A program made the translations under genes and the position numbers. From Pedobacter cryophilus (GTDB lineage Bacteria; Bacteroidota; Bacteroidia; Sphingobacteriales; Sphingobacteriaceae): DNA of 64,000 nt. Location: assembly GCF_005116455.1 (NCBI RefSeq), contig NZ_SWBP01000006.1, positions 1 through 64,000 on the forward strand, read 5' to 3'. This document shows, piece after piece, positions 52,549 to 61,163 of the stretch (positions are counted from its first letter, which is position 1; every line of letters begins with the position of its first letter). Under the pieces are notes generated by a model. It was given only the letters and a program-made list of their open reading frames with translations, searched no databases and was not told the DNA's origin.

Positions 52549-54407
52549 CTTTTTTTCTGAAATACTTCTTTTTATGGATGATTTTTTTCTTCATCAATAG
52601 ATTATTTTTTGAAGCTTGGTACATCACAAGAATTTCTGAGTCATCCTACATAGAAATTATTCAAACCTTTTTATACGGTGCCCACATGGATGCTTCTATG
52701 GCTGCTTATCTTTGTGTCATTCCATTTTTGCTTTACATTGTATCGTGGCTTTTTCCTAAAGTATCATTTCCAAATAAATTTGTTAAATATTACACCTTCA
52801 TCTTACTGTTTTTCACCTCTTTATTTACGCTTATAGATATTAACATTTTTAGGGAATGGGGTACAAAATTTAATTACAGAGCAGTAGAATTCTTTTTAAC
52901 CGCTACTGAAGATGCTGTGGCTTCTAGCTCTTCTTCACCAGTTGTGGCTAGTTTTAGCAGTATTGCTATTCTATCTATTATTGGTATGTTTTTGTATGTT
53001 AAATTGGTTCCTCATATAAAGCCTTTGCAATTACACACTTCAAAATTAACAGCTAAAATCCCTGCTATTTTACTGGTTTTGGGTCTAACATTTTTAGCTA
53101 TTAGAGGCGGTTGGAGTGTAGCGCCAATGAATACCAGTAAGGTTTATTTTAGTGAAAAGCAGGTTTTAAACTATGCGGCCATCAATACCAACTGGTTTTT
53201 AATGTCTAACATCTTATCTAACCAAAAAACCAAAGGCAATCCTTACACTTATTTCAGCGAAAGCGAAAGAAAAAGCATAGTTGACAGTTTGTTTAATGAT
53301 CCAAAAAAAGATCATCCTTTAATTTTTAATCAGCCCAATCCTAACGTGGTTTTAATTATTATGGAAAGCTTTACCGCAGATGTGGTAGAAGATTTGGGTG
53401 GCGAAAAAGGCGTAACACCAAACTTTAGCAAATTAATTAAAGAGGGATTATTGTTTGAGCACATTTACTCGGCATCAGACCGTACAGATAAGGGTTTAAT
53501 AGGTATTATTAGTGGTTTTCCATCTCAAGCCATTAGAAGTGTTGTTAAGGAAAATGATAAGCAAGAAAGGCTTCCGTCCATCTCTCAAGAATTAGTAAAA
53601 AACAAATACAACAGTTCTTTTTTTTATGGTGGTGATACCGATTTTTCTAATTTCAAATCTTATTTATTGAGTCATGATTATCAAAAAATTATTGATGTAA
53701 AATCTTTTGCTTCCGCCGAAGTAGGATCTGTTTGGGGTGCTTATGATGAAGTTACTTTTGCAAAACAACTAGCTTATTTAAATCAAGCAAAACAGCCATT
53801 TTTCTCTACCCTACTCACTTTATCAAATCATGAACCTTTTGATTTACCTCAAAAAGGAAAATTTGGAGATCAAACCATCGAAAATAAATTTAGAAGTACC
53901 AGCTTTTACACAGATAAAGCCTTGTGGCAATATGTAGAAAATGCTAAAAAACAGCCTTGGTACGCAAATACAGTTTTTATTGTTATTGCAGATCATGGGC
54001 ATCGTTTACCTAAAAGCACTCACGAAATTTATAACCCAGCCAGGTATCATATTCCACTTTTATTTTTTGGTGGAGCTTTAAAAGCTGATTATAAAGGCAA
54101 ACGAATTGACACTTATGGAAACCAAGTTGATATTGCTGCTACGTTGGTAAATCAGATAAACGTAGCTGATACGGCTTTCCATTACAGTAAAAATTTATTA
54201 AGCCCCAGCCTTAAAGGATTTGGATTTTACAGTTGGGATAATGGCTTTGGTTATATTGATAAAAACCAAGCGGTAAGTTATGATCCTGTTGGCAAGAAAA
54301 TCATTTTTACAGTACCAGAAAACTTGCCAGAGAATAAAAAAGAAGAATCACTCATTAAAGCTAAAGCATTGATGCAAAGTGTTTATGAAGATTTTTTAAA
54401 ATATTGA
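52533..54407 (+). CDS. LTA synthase-like phosphoglycerol transferase (sulfatase fold)
   Basis: 624 residues. Five N-terminal membrane segments (to about residue 195), then an extracytoplasmic sulfatase-fold domain: NVVLIIMESFTADVVEDLGG (about 270-289), a threonine in SASDRTDKGL as nucleophile (near 315), and ADHGHR near residue 485 with metal ligands. The family makes lipoteichoic-type polymers or transfers phosphoglycerol or phosphoethanolamine in Gram-negative envelopes. Function in this organism unknown. Start codon is inside a strong hairpin. Confidence 0.9.
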   Translation: MLKSLSFFLKYFFLWMIFFFINRLFFEAWYITRISESSYIEIIQTFLYGAHMDASMAAYLCVIPFLLYIVSWLFPKVSFPNKFVKYYTFILLFFTSLFTLIDINIFREWGTKFNYRAVEFFLTATEDAVASSSSSPVVASFSSIAILSIIGMFLYVKLVPHIKPLQLHTSKLTAKIPAILLVLGLTFLAIRGGWSVAPMNTSKVYFSEKQVLNYAAINTNWFLMSNILSNQKTKGNPYTYFSESERKSIVDSLFNDPKKDHPLIFNQPNPNVVLIIMESFTADVVEDLGGEKGVTPNFSKLIKEGLLFEHIYSASDRTDKGLIGIISGFPSQAIRSVVKENDKQERLPSISQELVKNKYNSSFFYGGDTDFSNFKSYLLSHDYQKIIDVKSFASAEVGSVWGAYDEVTFAKQLAYLNQAKQPFFSTLLTLSNHEPFDLPQKGKFGDQTIENKFRSTSFYTDKALWQYVENAKKQPWYANTVFIVIADHGHRLPKSTHEIYNPARYHIPLLFFGGALKADYKGKRIDTYGNQVDIAATLVNQINVADTAFHYSKNLLSPSLKGFGFYSWDNGFGYIDKNQAVSYDPVGKKIIFTVPENLPENKKEESLIKAKALMQSVYEDFLKY

Positions 54408-54471
54408 AAATTATTATTTAAATATTTTTATCTCGATAAAAAAACCTCACCTGTATAAAGAAATCATAAAA

Positions 54472-54503
54472 AAAGCCAGAAGTAAGAGATTACTTCTGGC
54501 TTT
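54472..54503. terminator. Bidirectional terminator between the LTA-synthase-like gene and yciE
   Basis: Perfect 14-bp stem AAAGCCAGAAGTAA / TTACTTCTGGCTTT (54472-54485 / 54490-54503) with a GAGA (GNRA) loop. It ends the convergent genes at 54407 and 54526, with A/T runs on both sides. Confidence 0.85.
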
Positions 54504-54525
54504 AGCTTTTCTATTAAAAGAAAAA

Positions 54526-55062
54526 CTACTCTCTTGAAGCAGGCTCATTCACAAAAGATTCGGCAACTTTTGTTAATGCTACATCCGTTTCCTTTTCATT
54601 TTCTAAAATAGAAGTTAACAAATCTGCAATCTCATCATGCCCCATATTTTCTGCAAAAACACGTAAGGTTCCATAAGTTGCAATTTCATAATGTTCAACT
54701 TTTTGTGCACCCAAAATTAACCCGGCATCACGTGTCATGGTCTCTTTCTCCGTATCTTCAATAATGGTATTACATTCTTCTAACAAACCTTCCATAGCTG
54801 CACATTTTTTAGCTACTGGTTTTATTCCTAAAAGATCAAACACTTCCACAAGCTTATCTATATGAGTTTGTGTTTCTTGTGTGTGCTTTTCAAATGCTGC
54901 GGCTAATTCTTTACTGGTGGCTGCTTTTTTCATCTTAGGAAGGGCTTTTACTAAATGATTTTCTGCCCAATAAATATCCTTCAATTCATCAATAAAAAAT
55001 TGATGAAATTCAGAATTTTTCATTTCCATAGTCTGTTGACTTGTTTTCACGTTGGTTGCCAT
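54526..55062 (-). CDS. YciE/YciF-type (DUF892) ferritin-like stress protein
   Basis: 178 residues, a four-helix ferritin-like bundle with a helical N-terminus (FIDELKDIYWAENHLVKAL). Iron-ligand-type motifs are ETQTH (ExxH) and QKVEHYE in the second and third helices, with acidic residues ENEKETD near the end. The family is upregulated by stress in many bacteria. Here a strong sigma-54-type promoter (55113-55129) lies upstream, which is the best evidence for regulated expression. Cytoplasmic. Single gene. Confidence 0.9.
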   Translation of the reverse strand: MATNVKTSQQTMEMKNSEFHQFFIDELKDIYWAENHLVKALPKMKKAATSKELAAAFEKHTQETQTHIDKLVEVFDLLGIKPVAKKCAAMEGLLEECNTIIEDTEKETMTRDAGLILGAQKVEHYEIATYGTLRVFAENMGHDEIADLLTSILENEKETDVALTKVAESFVNEPASRE

Positions 55063-55112
55063 AATTTTTAATTTTAATGTTTATAATTTGATAAATAGAT
55101 TTACCAAACTGG

Positions 55113-55129
55113 CGCAACATCAATGCCAA
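55113..55129 (-). promoter_or_regulatory. Sigma-54-type promoter of the YciE-like gene
   Basis: Reads TTGGCATTGATGTTGCG on the minus strand. GG and GC are separated by exactly 10 bases, matching the -24/-12 consensus TGGCAC-N5-TTGC at most positions. The transcript would start near 55102, about 40 bases before the ATG at 55062. Confidence 0.6.
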
Positions 55130-55157
55130 ATGAGCTAAAAAAAGACTGATTTAGACA

Positions 55158-55188
55158 TAAAAAAGGATCAAAACTAAGTTTTAATCCT
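55158..55188 (-). terminator. Terminator after the diiron protein gene
   Basis: Stem AGGAT / ATCCT and inner AAAAC / GTTTT (55164-55168, 55170-55174, 55178-55182, 55184-55188) with one mismatch, followed on the minus strand by a T run. It lies 84 bases past the stop of the diiron protein gene and ends the operon. Confidence 0.65.
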
Positions 55189-55271
55189 ATAGAAAAACAC
55201 GACGAAAGAAAGCTGTAAATAATATCTATAACCTATATAATTTATAAAAAAAGGAAATTTATTTTTTTGAA

Positions 55272-55892
55272 TTAATCAACCAATTGTGCCACTTCTTCCT
55301 CTAAACCCAACATCCAATTTTGGAATAGTTCTTTTTCTAGGTCAACTGCAATTTGGGCATATTTCTCCCAGTTAGGCGAAAAGGTTTTTAATTGATGAAG
55401 CATTTCTTCTAAATGCCCCTCTTCTTCTAAAATGATAGATTTAACAGTTACTTTACTTTCCATATCACTTAAAACATCCTGATAAACAGGATACAATTCA
55501 TCTGCTCTTACTTCTATGGCATAGGTTACCAATAAATATGCAGCAAATTTTAATTCAGTTCCATTAAGATGAAGCTCGTTTTTTAAATACTTACAAACTT
55601 TTACATCTAAATTATTCAAATAATACTTACTGGCTTTAGGAGCTAACAAATATTGATCTTCATAATTCTGGCACAAATCTTCACCTAATTTACCAATCTG
55701 CTTTTTCAGGTAATAAGCATGTCTATGTTCTTCTGCTGCGTGTTTTAAAATAATTAAACTTACTTTTTGCTTGTCCTCAGAAGCAGAAATTTTTCTTGCA
55801 CCAGCGTTTTCCATAAAAGACAAGGTATTTAACCATTGTGCATGTATCAAGTTGTCTTTTACTATATTTTCTAAAGTTGCTTTTAATTTCAT
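55272..55892 (-). CDS. Ferritin-like diiron protein at the end of the bioA operon
   Basis: 206 residues in four long helices. Ligands of a full diiron site are visible: E28, E55-x-x-H58 (EEHRHA), E127 and E157-x-x-H160 (EEEGH). So it is probably an active diiron oxidase, oxygenase or ferroxidase rather than a degenerate bundle. It does not look like the encapsulin-type or rubrerythrin families with extra Cys. It starts 1 base after the bioA stop, so is co-translated with it, and shares an operon with NUDIX and CDF genes. Function unknown; a link to biotin or to metal handling is inference. Confidence 0.82.
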   Translation of the reverse strand: MKLKATLENIVKDNLIHAQWLNTLSFMENAGARKISASEDKQKVSLIILKHAAEEHRHAYYLKKQIGKLGEDLCQNYEDQYLLAPKASKYYLNNLDVKVCKYLKNELHLNGTELKFAAYLLVTYAIEVRADELYPVYQDVLSDMESKVTVKSIILEEEGHLEEMLHQLKTFSPNWEKYAQIAVDLEKELFQNWMLGLEEEVAQLVD

Positions 55893-55893
55893 C

Positions 55894-57159
55894 TTAAATA
55901 TCTTCTAACGCTATTTTAATCTGTTCGTAAATATAATCTAAATCGGTGTTGCTGATACAATATGGAGGCATAATGTATAAAATATTGCCTAATGGACGCA
56001 AAATTATGCCTTTTTCTAAAAAGAATTGATATAAAATATCTCTAATATTATTAAAATAAGAAGTCCCTTCGGTATTCCATTCTAAGGCTAAAATAGTTCC
56101 GCATTGTCTTACCTCTTTTAATTTAGGATGCTTTTCTATTTGCTGCTTAAATTGATGATGCTTTGTCTCAACTCTTTGAATATTCTGCTGAGTTTCGGCT
56201 TGCATCAATAAATCAAAACTTGCGTTGGCGGCAGCACAAGCTACCGGATTTGCCGTAAATGAATGCCCATGAAATAAGGTTTTTAACTTGTCATCAGAAA
56301 GAAAAGCATCATATATTTCTTGTTTACACGATGTAATACCAAGCGGCATAGTCCCTCCGGTTAAACCTTTAGAAAAACACATTAAATCTGCTTTATTTTC
56401 TAAATAATCTGAAGCAAAAATCTTCCCGGTTCTTCCAAAACCTGTCATTACTTCATCTGCAATGGTGAGTACATTTTCTTGTTTGCAATGAAGAATCAAC
56501 TCATCTAAATCTGCGGCAGCATACATAAGCATCCCTCCTGCTCCTTGTACCAATGGTTCAAAAATAAAGCAAGCCAATTCAGATTTTAATTGGGATATTT
56601 TAGATTTTAGAGTTGATAAATTCTCTTTATTTGGTAAATCAATAAATTCTACATCGAATAAAAGCGCATCAAAAGGTGCGGTAAAAGCACTACGCCCACT
56701 TACGGCCATGGCACCAAAAGTATCGCCATGGTAAGCGTTTTTAAAAGCCAATATTTTTTGCCGCTGCGTTCCTTTATTACTCCAATATTGCAAGCACATT
56801 TTAATAGCCACTTCAACCGCTGTTGAGCCATTATCAGAATAAAATATTTTAGCCTGATTTTTAGGAATAATACTCAATAAATTCTCAGCCAATTGTACCG
56901 CCTGCGGATGCGTAAAACCAGCAAAAATCACATGTTCTAATTGCTTTAATTGTTCAAAAACCTTATCGGCAATGTATGGATGGCTATGTCCATGAATATT
57001 TACCCACCATGATGATACGGCATCAATCAGTTTTTTCCCATCCTCTGTAAAGAGATAAACTCCTTCTCCTTTTATAATTGGAATTGGCTTTGCCGCCGTT
57101 TTCATTTGTGTATACGGATGCCAAATGGTATCTAAATCCCTATTCACTAAATCATTCAT
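55894..57159 (-). CDS. bioA: Adenosylmethionine--8-amino-7-oxononanoate transaminase
   Basis: PLP enzyme of biotin synthesis that converts KAPA to DAPA with SAM as amino donor. 421 residues. WHPYTQM (residues 13-19), SSWWVNIHGH (49-58; the two tryptophans of BioA), PLP-contact D235 (IADEVMTGFGRTG), lysine K264 (SKGLTGG) and YSDNGSTAVE near 108-117. Cytoplasmic. The start overlaps the NUDIX stop (ATGA). No other bio gene is in the window; the gene downstream is a diiron protein. Confidence 0.96.
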   Translation of the reverse strand: MNDLVNRDLDTIWHPYTQMKTAAKPIPIIKGEGVYLFTEDGKKLIDAVSSWWVNIHGHSHPYIADKVFEQLKQLEHVIFAGFTHPQAVQLAENLLSIIPKNQAKIFYSDNGSTAVEVAIKMCLQYWSNKGTQRQKILAFKNAYHGDTFGAMAVSGRSAFTAPFDALLFDVEFIDLPNKENLSTLKSKISQLKSELACFIFEPLVQGAGGMLMYAAADLDELILHCKQENVLTIADEVMTGFGRTGKIFASDYLENKADLMCFSKGLTGGTMPLGITSCKQEIYDAFLSDDKLKTLFHGHSFTANPVACAAANASFDLLMQAETQQNIQRVETKHHQFKQQIEKHPKLKEVRQCGTILALEWNTEGTSYFNNIRDILYQFFLEKGIILRPLGNILYIMPPYCISNTDLDYIYEQIKIALEDI

Positions 57160-57611
57160 AAATATTTTTCTCTCAATAAGTTAACTACATGTTTATCTAC
57201 CGGAAAGGTGATATGCTTTTCTTCTAATTCTTTAATAGCTACAAACCTAAAACATTGCTTAGGGCTAATATCCTGTCCTTCAAAATCAAATTGAAAATTA
57301 CTTAGCTTAAAGCTGAAATCTTGCTTTGGTTTTATTAAATAGTAAACAGAAATGAGCTGCCCGCCACCAAAAATAGATTCTACAAAAAAATCTGTGGTAT
57401 AAAAATGAGCTTCCACATCTATAACTAAATTACACTCTTCTATAAATTCCCTTTTTAAACCTTCTGTTAAACCTTCGCCATATTCTAAGCCGCCACCCGG
57501 AAATTTAGTAAAACGTTTTCCGTACTCTTCCTCGTCACTCAATAAAACTTCTTGATTTTCATTCACCAACAAGCCATAAACTCTAACATTAAAAAGAGGT
57601 TTATTCATCAT
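57156..57611 (-). CDS. NUDIX hydrolase
   Basis: 151 residues. The Nudix box is present: GGGLEYGEGLTEGLKREFIEE (G-x5-E-x7-RE-x-x-EE, residues about 40-60). Two ATG codons in a row open the gene. Substrate unknown (nucleoside diphosphate-linked). It overlaps CDF transporter stop at its 5' end (TAATG) and the bioA start at its 3' end (ATGA), making a compact run of four genes. Cytoplasmic. Confidence 0.92.
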   Translation of the reverse strand: MMNKPLFNVRVYGLLVNENQEVLLSDEEEYGKRFTKFPGGGLEYGEGLTEGLKREFIEECNLVIDVEAHFYTTDFFVESIFGGGQLISVYYLIKPKQDFSFKLSNFQFDFEGQDISPKQCFRFVAIKELEEKHITFPVDKHVVNLLREKYL

Positions 57612-58585
57612 TATTCAAAATGCTTATTGTTTTTTGTCACGTTTTCTAAACTCCAATTAATGGTTTTAGTTTTTGGTTCGGTCCTTACTTCACAATTTTT
57701 CATGCTGCAATAATGGCAACACTGTGGGATACAAGGATCTGCATGGATAAAAAATTCAATAGCCACATTCACATTTTTATTAATCACTCGGTCTATATCA
57801 GTAACCTCGTGATGTACTTTATTCAAATCAAAATAATAAGGCAAAGTCACATGGCAATCAATATGTATTTCAGATCCGTATTGTTGTGTTCTTAAATTAT
57901 GAATATCAATCCACTCTTCTTTTCTATGTTTATTTAAGTAATTGATAATTTCTTCTACCACCACCACATCAGATTCATCCATTAATCCCCCAACAGATTT
58001 CCGCGTTAAGCGATAGCCATTATAAATAATATAAAAACCTAAAGCAATAGAAATTGCACTATCTAACCAATTAATAGACGTGATATAAATTAATAATAAA
58101 CCTACAACCAAGCCAAAACTGCTTACGGCATCTGTTAATAAGTGCTTTCCATCTGCCTGTAAGGTTAAAGAGTTTAGGGTTTTACTCTTGTTTATTAAAT
58201 ACCAACCCAACAAACCATTTACCAAGCCTGTAAAACCAATTATAAATGAACCTTCTAAAATCTGACTTAATTCTTGAGGGTAAAAAACATTGTATATGGA
58301 TTTGGAAATAATTACAATTCCGGCAATCATAATCAGCGTTCCCTCTACAAAAGCCGAGAAAAATTCTACTTTTCCATGTCCATAAGGGTGATTTTGATCT
58401 CGGGGTAAACCCGCTAAATAAATACTGTAAAAAGCAAAAGAACTGGCTAAAACATTCACAATACTTTCGGCAGCATCAGTTAAAACAGCATTTGAATGCG
58501 TAATAAAATAAGCCGTAAACTTTAACAGCATTAAAGCCACGCTTACTAAAAGCGAAAGAAGAATAATTTTTATTTTGGGCTTCAA
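57611..58585 (-). CDS. Cation diffusion facilitator (CDF) metal transporter
   Basis: 324 residues, with six membrane segments in the first ~210. Metal-binding acidic residues are in the family pattern: TDAAES near 37-42 and DGKHLLTDAVSS near 144-155. The C-terminal cytoplasmic domain (about 215-290) has the ferredoxin-like fold. It ends with a cysteine-rich tail (PCIPQCCHYCSMKNC) that likely binds zinc, iron or copper. Exports divalent metal. Overlaps the NUDIX gene at the end (TAATG); this is the first gene of the operon. Confidence 0.92.
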   Translation of the reverse strand: MKPKIKIILLSLLVSVALMLLKFTAYFITHSNAVLTDAAESIVNVLASSFAFYSIYLAGLPRDQNHPYGHGKVEFFSAFVEGTLIMIAGIVIISKSIYNVFYPQELSQILEGSFIIGFTGLVNGLLGWYLINKSKTLNSLTLQADGKHLLTDAVSSFGLVVGLLLIYITSINWLDSAISIALGFYIIYNGYRLTRKSVGGLMDESDVVVVEEIINYLNKHRKEEWIDIHNLRTQQYGSEIHIDCHVTLPYYFDLNKVHHEVTDIDRVINKNVNVAIEFFIHADPCIPQCCHYCSMKNCEVRTEPKTKTINWSLENVTKNNKHFE

Positions 58586-58650
58586 AAGGATGTGAATTTT
58601 AATGCAAATATGGATCTAAAAAGGGCTAATCAAAAATTAAATTTTTATTT

Positions 58651-58731
58651 GGGGGTTTTAACACGCTTTCCACTATACTCCGTTTGCCCTCAAAAAAAGG
58701 GCAATCCGGGTACCGTTTCAATCGTTAACCC
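58651..58731 (+). repeat. Dispersed ~80-bp repeat (family member 4)
   Basis: Begins GGGGGTTTTAACACGCTTTCC and ends AATCGTTAACCC, with a stem TTGCCCT / AGGGCAA (58684-58690 / 58698-58704). It matches 32770-32844 at both ends. It lies just downstream of the RhuM-family gene and in front of the CDF operon. Confidence 0.7.
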
Positions 58732-58759
58732 AAAATTTATAAAGTGTAAAAGTTTGCCA

Positions 58760-59767
58760 CTAGCCTTTTAATTTTTTGATATCTTCTTCAATCTCTTTCA
58801 AACTTTGTTCTTGTTGTAGAACCGATTGTTCTAATTTATATTTTTGATACTCTTTCTCAGATTTATCCAATGCCATTTGATGAGAAATAACACCTGCATG
58901 TGTTAGCAATTCTCTCCCGTTTAGTTGCAACAAACTGTCTAATCTGGCAATCCAATCCTTCATATACATGGGTACTTGTTGCTGAGCCATCGTTTCGGCA
59001 AATGCCAAATACTGTTCTACCAATAAACCTAACAACTTCATCTCATCTTCCTTTAGGTAGTTTTTAGCAATACTTGCCTCTTGTTTTTGAATAGACTTAG
59101 CTTCTTTTTTATCGTAAGAAAACATACCCATCAACGGTAAACTGGCGTCAACCCTTCTAAAAATTAATTCGGCAGCTGTATTTTGCGAAATAGCCCAAAG
59201 CAACTTGTTTTGTACTATTTTAAAAAACTCAATCGTCTTTTCTGCTTTTGCATCATAATCTATACTGGTTGTATAAATGTCTTTTATTTTTTGGTAAAAG
59301 AATTTTTCAGACAATCGTATTTCCCTAATTCGGCTTTGCAATTCGTTGAAATAATTCATTGAATTACCCGATTTAAAACGGTCATCATTTAAGGCAAAAC
59401 CTTTAATAATATATTCTTTCAATCTTTGTGTTGCCCAAATTCTAAACTGTGTGCCTTGTTTAGATTTTACTCGGTAGCCTACAGATATAATAACATCAAG
59501 ATTGTAAAGTAGAACATCATTTTCTTGTGTTTTGCCGATAATAGCACCATGTGGAGTGGTTATTCGGAAATTCCGAACAACCACTCCCTTATCTAATTCT
59601 CCATCTTCAAAAATATTTTTAATATGTTCACTAATCGTGGATTTTGACTTTTGAAAAAGTTCACATAGTTGCGCCTGAGATAGCCAAACAGTTTCATCTT
59701 CCAAACGCACATCAATTTTGATGTTTCCTTCTTGGTTTTCATATAAAAGTATTTCACCAGTGTTCAT
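58760..59767 (-). CDS. RhuM-family (virulence protein RhuM) protein
   Basis: 335 residues. The N-terminal part (residues ~20-140) carries the RhuM signature: VWLSQAQLCELFQKSKSTIS, then NDVLLYNLDVIISVGYRVKSKQGTQFRIWATQRLKEYI (split). A C-terminal coiled-coil region is rich in K, E and Q. The function of RhuM is not established; the family is found in many bacteria with scattered distribution, often in accessory DNA. It is a single gene here, with a dispersed repeat downstream. No catalytic motif is recognised. Horizontal acquisition is possible but not shown. Confidence 0.85.
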   Translation of the reverse strand: MNTGEILLYENQEGNIKIDVRLEDETVWLSQAQLCELFQKSKSTISEHIKNIFEDGELDKGVVVRNFRITTPHGAIIGKTQENDVLLYNLDVIISVGYRVKSKQGTQFRIWATQRLKEYIIKGFALNDDRFKSGNSMNYFNELQSRIREIRLSEKFFYQKIKDIYTTSIDYDAKAEKTIEFFKIVQNKLLWAISQNTAAELIFRRVDASLPLMGMFSYDKKEAKSIQKQEASIAKNYLKEDEMKLLGLLVEQYLAFAETMAQQQVPMYMKDWIARLDSLLQLNGRELLTHAGVISHQMALDKSEKEYQKYKLEQSVLQQEQSLKEIEEDIKKLKG

Positions 59768-59945
59768 GTAAAATTGTTTAGGCTTATTATTAAAAGATGT
59801 TTAGGTGAAATTAAGAAAAATAAGGCTGCCTAAAAATTTGCCGCAACAATTAATTGTCCCAAATAAAAAATGCTTTTATTGGTTTATCACAAAGCGCTGT
59901 TTTAAGCTAATCTTATTGCTCACTTCTCATAGAAAAGTATTTTTA

Positions 59946-59953
59946 TATATTTG
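59946..59953 (+). promoter_or_regulatory. Candidate -7 promoter element of the aminotransferase gene
   Basis: TATATTTG, a TAnnTTTG match, 16 bases before the ATG at 59970; the leader would be about 10 bases. No good -33 TTTG is present at the right distance. Confidence 0.4.
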
Positions 59954-59969
59954 CGCTTCAACTTAAACC

Positions 59970-61163
59970 ATGAGTATATTATCAAATAGAATCAATAATC
60001 TGGCAGAGTCCCAGACTATTAAAATGGCCAAATTAGGTCGCGAACTTTCTGCAAAAGGAGTAAACGTTATCAATTTAAGCTTTGGTGAACCAGATTTTCA
60101 CACTCCACAATTTATTAAAGATGCGGCTGTAGAAGCAATGGAGAAGAATTTCACCTATTACACTCCAGTTTCTGGTTATCCTGATTTAAGAAAAGCAATT
60201 GCAGATAAATTAAAAAGAGAAAACAATTTAGATTATAATTTTGATCAAATTGTGGTTTCTACAGGTGCTAAACAAGCATTGGCAAATGCTTTAATGGTAA
60301 TGTTAAATCCGGGTGATGAAGTAATTATACCTACTCCATATTGGGTTTCTTATTCTGAAATGGTGAAATTAGCAGAAGGCGAATCTGTTTTTATAAACGC
60401 AACTGCAGCAAACAATTTCAAAATTACCGCCGCAGAATTAGAAGCAGCCATTACGCCAAAAACAAAAATGTTTATGTTTTCTTCGCCTTGTAACCCTACA
60501 GGTAGCGTTTACAGCCGAGAAGAATTAGCAGCTTTGGTTAAGGTTTTTGAAAAATATCCAAATATTTACATACTTTCTGATGAAATTTATGAGCACATTA
60601 ACTTTGTTGGTGGTCATGTTTCTATCGCCGAATTTCCTTCTGTTAAAGAAAGAGTAATTTTGATAAACGGTTTCTCTAAAGCTTATGCGATGACAGGCTG
60701 GAGAATTGGTTATTTAGCTGCACCAAAAGAAATTTCTGATGCTGCCGATAAATTACAAGGTCAAATCACTTCTGGAACTTGCTCCATTACACAAAAAGCT
60801 GGAGTTGCAGCCTTAAATGGCGGTTTAAAAGAAGTACACGAAATGAGAGATGCCTTCTTAAAAAGAAGAGGGATTGTTTATGATTTATTAAGCAAAATTG
60901 AAGGTTTAGAAGTAAATTTACCAGACGGTGCATTTTATTTCTTCCCAGATGTTTCTTCTTTCTTTGGTAAATCTGTAGATGGAAAAACATTAAACAACGC
61001 AGAAGATATTTCTTTATATTTATTAAATACTGCCCATGTTTCTACGGTAACTGGCGAAGCTTTTGGGAACGAAAGATGTATTAGAATTTCTTATGCCGCA
61101 TCGGAAGATGAATTAAGAGAAGCTTGTAGAAGAATTGCAGCAGCATTAGCTAATTTAAAATAA
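59970..61163 (+). CDS. Class I aspartate/aromatic-type aminotransferase
   Basis: PLP-dependent enzyme, 397 residues. Motifs: NLSFGEPDFHTP (35-46), NPTG (175-178), SDEIYEH (203-209), cofactor K237 in GFSKAYAMTGWRIGY and a substrate-carboxylate arginine in RCIRISYA. Closest to the AspC-like family I-gamma, which includes aspartate aminotransferase. Substrate preference is not certain. Cytoplasmic. The heptose-kinase-like gene begins immediately after it with a TTG, so they share a transcript. Confidence 0.92.
   Translation: MSILSNRINNLAESQTIKMAKLGRELSAKGVNVINLSFGEPDFHTPQFIKDAAVEAMEKNFTYYTPVSGYPDLRKAIADKLKRENNLDYNFDQIVVSTGAKQALANALMVMLNPGDEVIIPTPYWVSYSEMVKLAEGESVFINATAANNFKITAAELEAAITPKTKMFMFSSPCNPTGSVYSREELAALVKVFEKYPNIYILSDEIYEHINFVGGHVSIAEFPSVKERVILINGFSKAYAMTGWRIGYLAAPKEISDAADKLQGQITSGTCSITQKAGVAALNGGLKEVHEMRDAFLKRRGIVYDLLSKIEGLEVNLPDGAFYFFPDVSSFFGKSVDGKTLNNAEDISLYLLNTAHVSTVTGEAFGNERCIRISYAASEDELREACRRIAAALANLK

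Noticed and set aside
60787-60990. 67-residue frame antisense to the aminotransferase
   Set aside because: Shadow frame in a conserved PLP enzyme gene; leucine- and phenylalanine-rich only because of the reverse codons.
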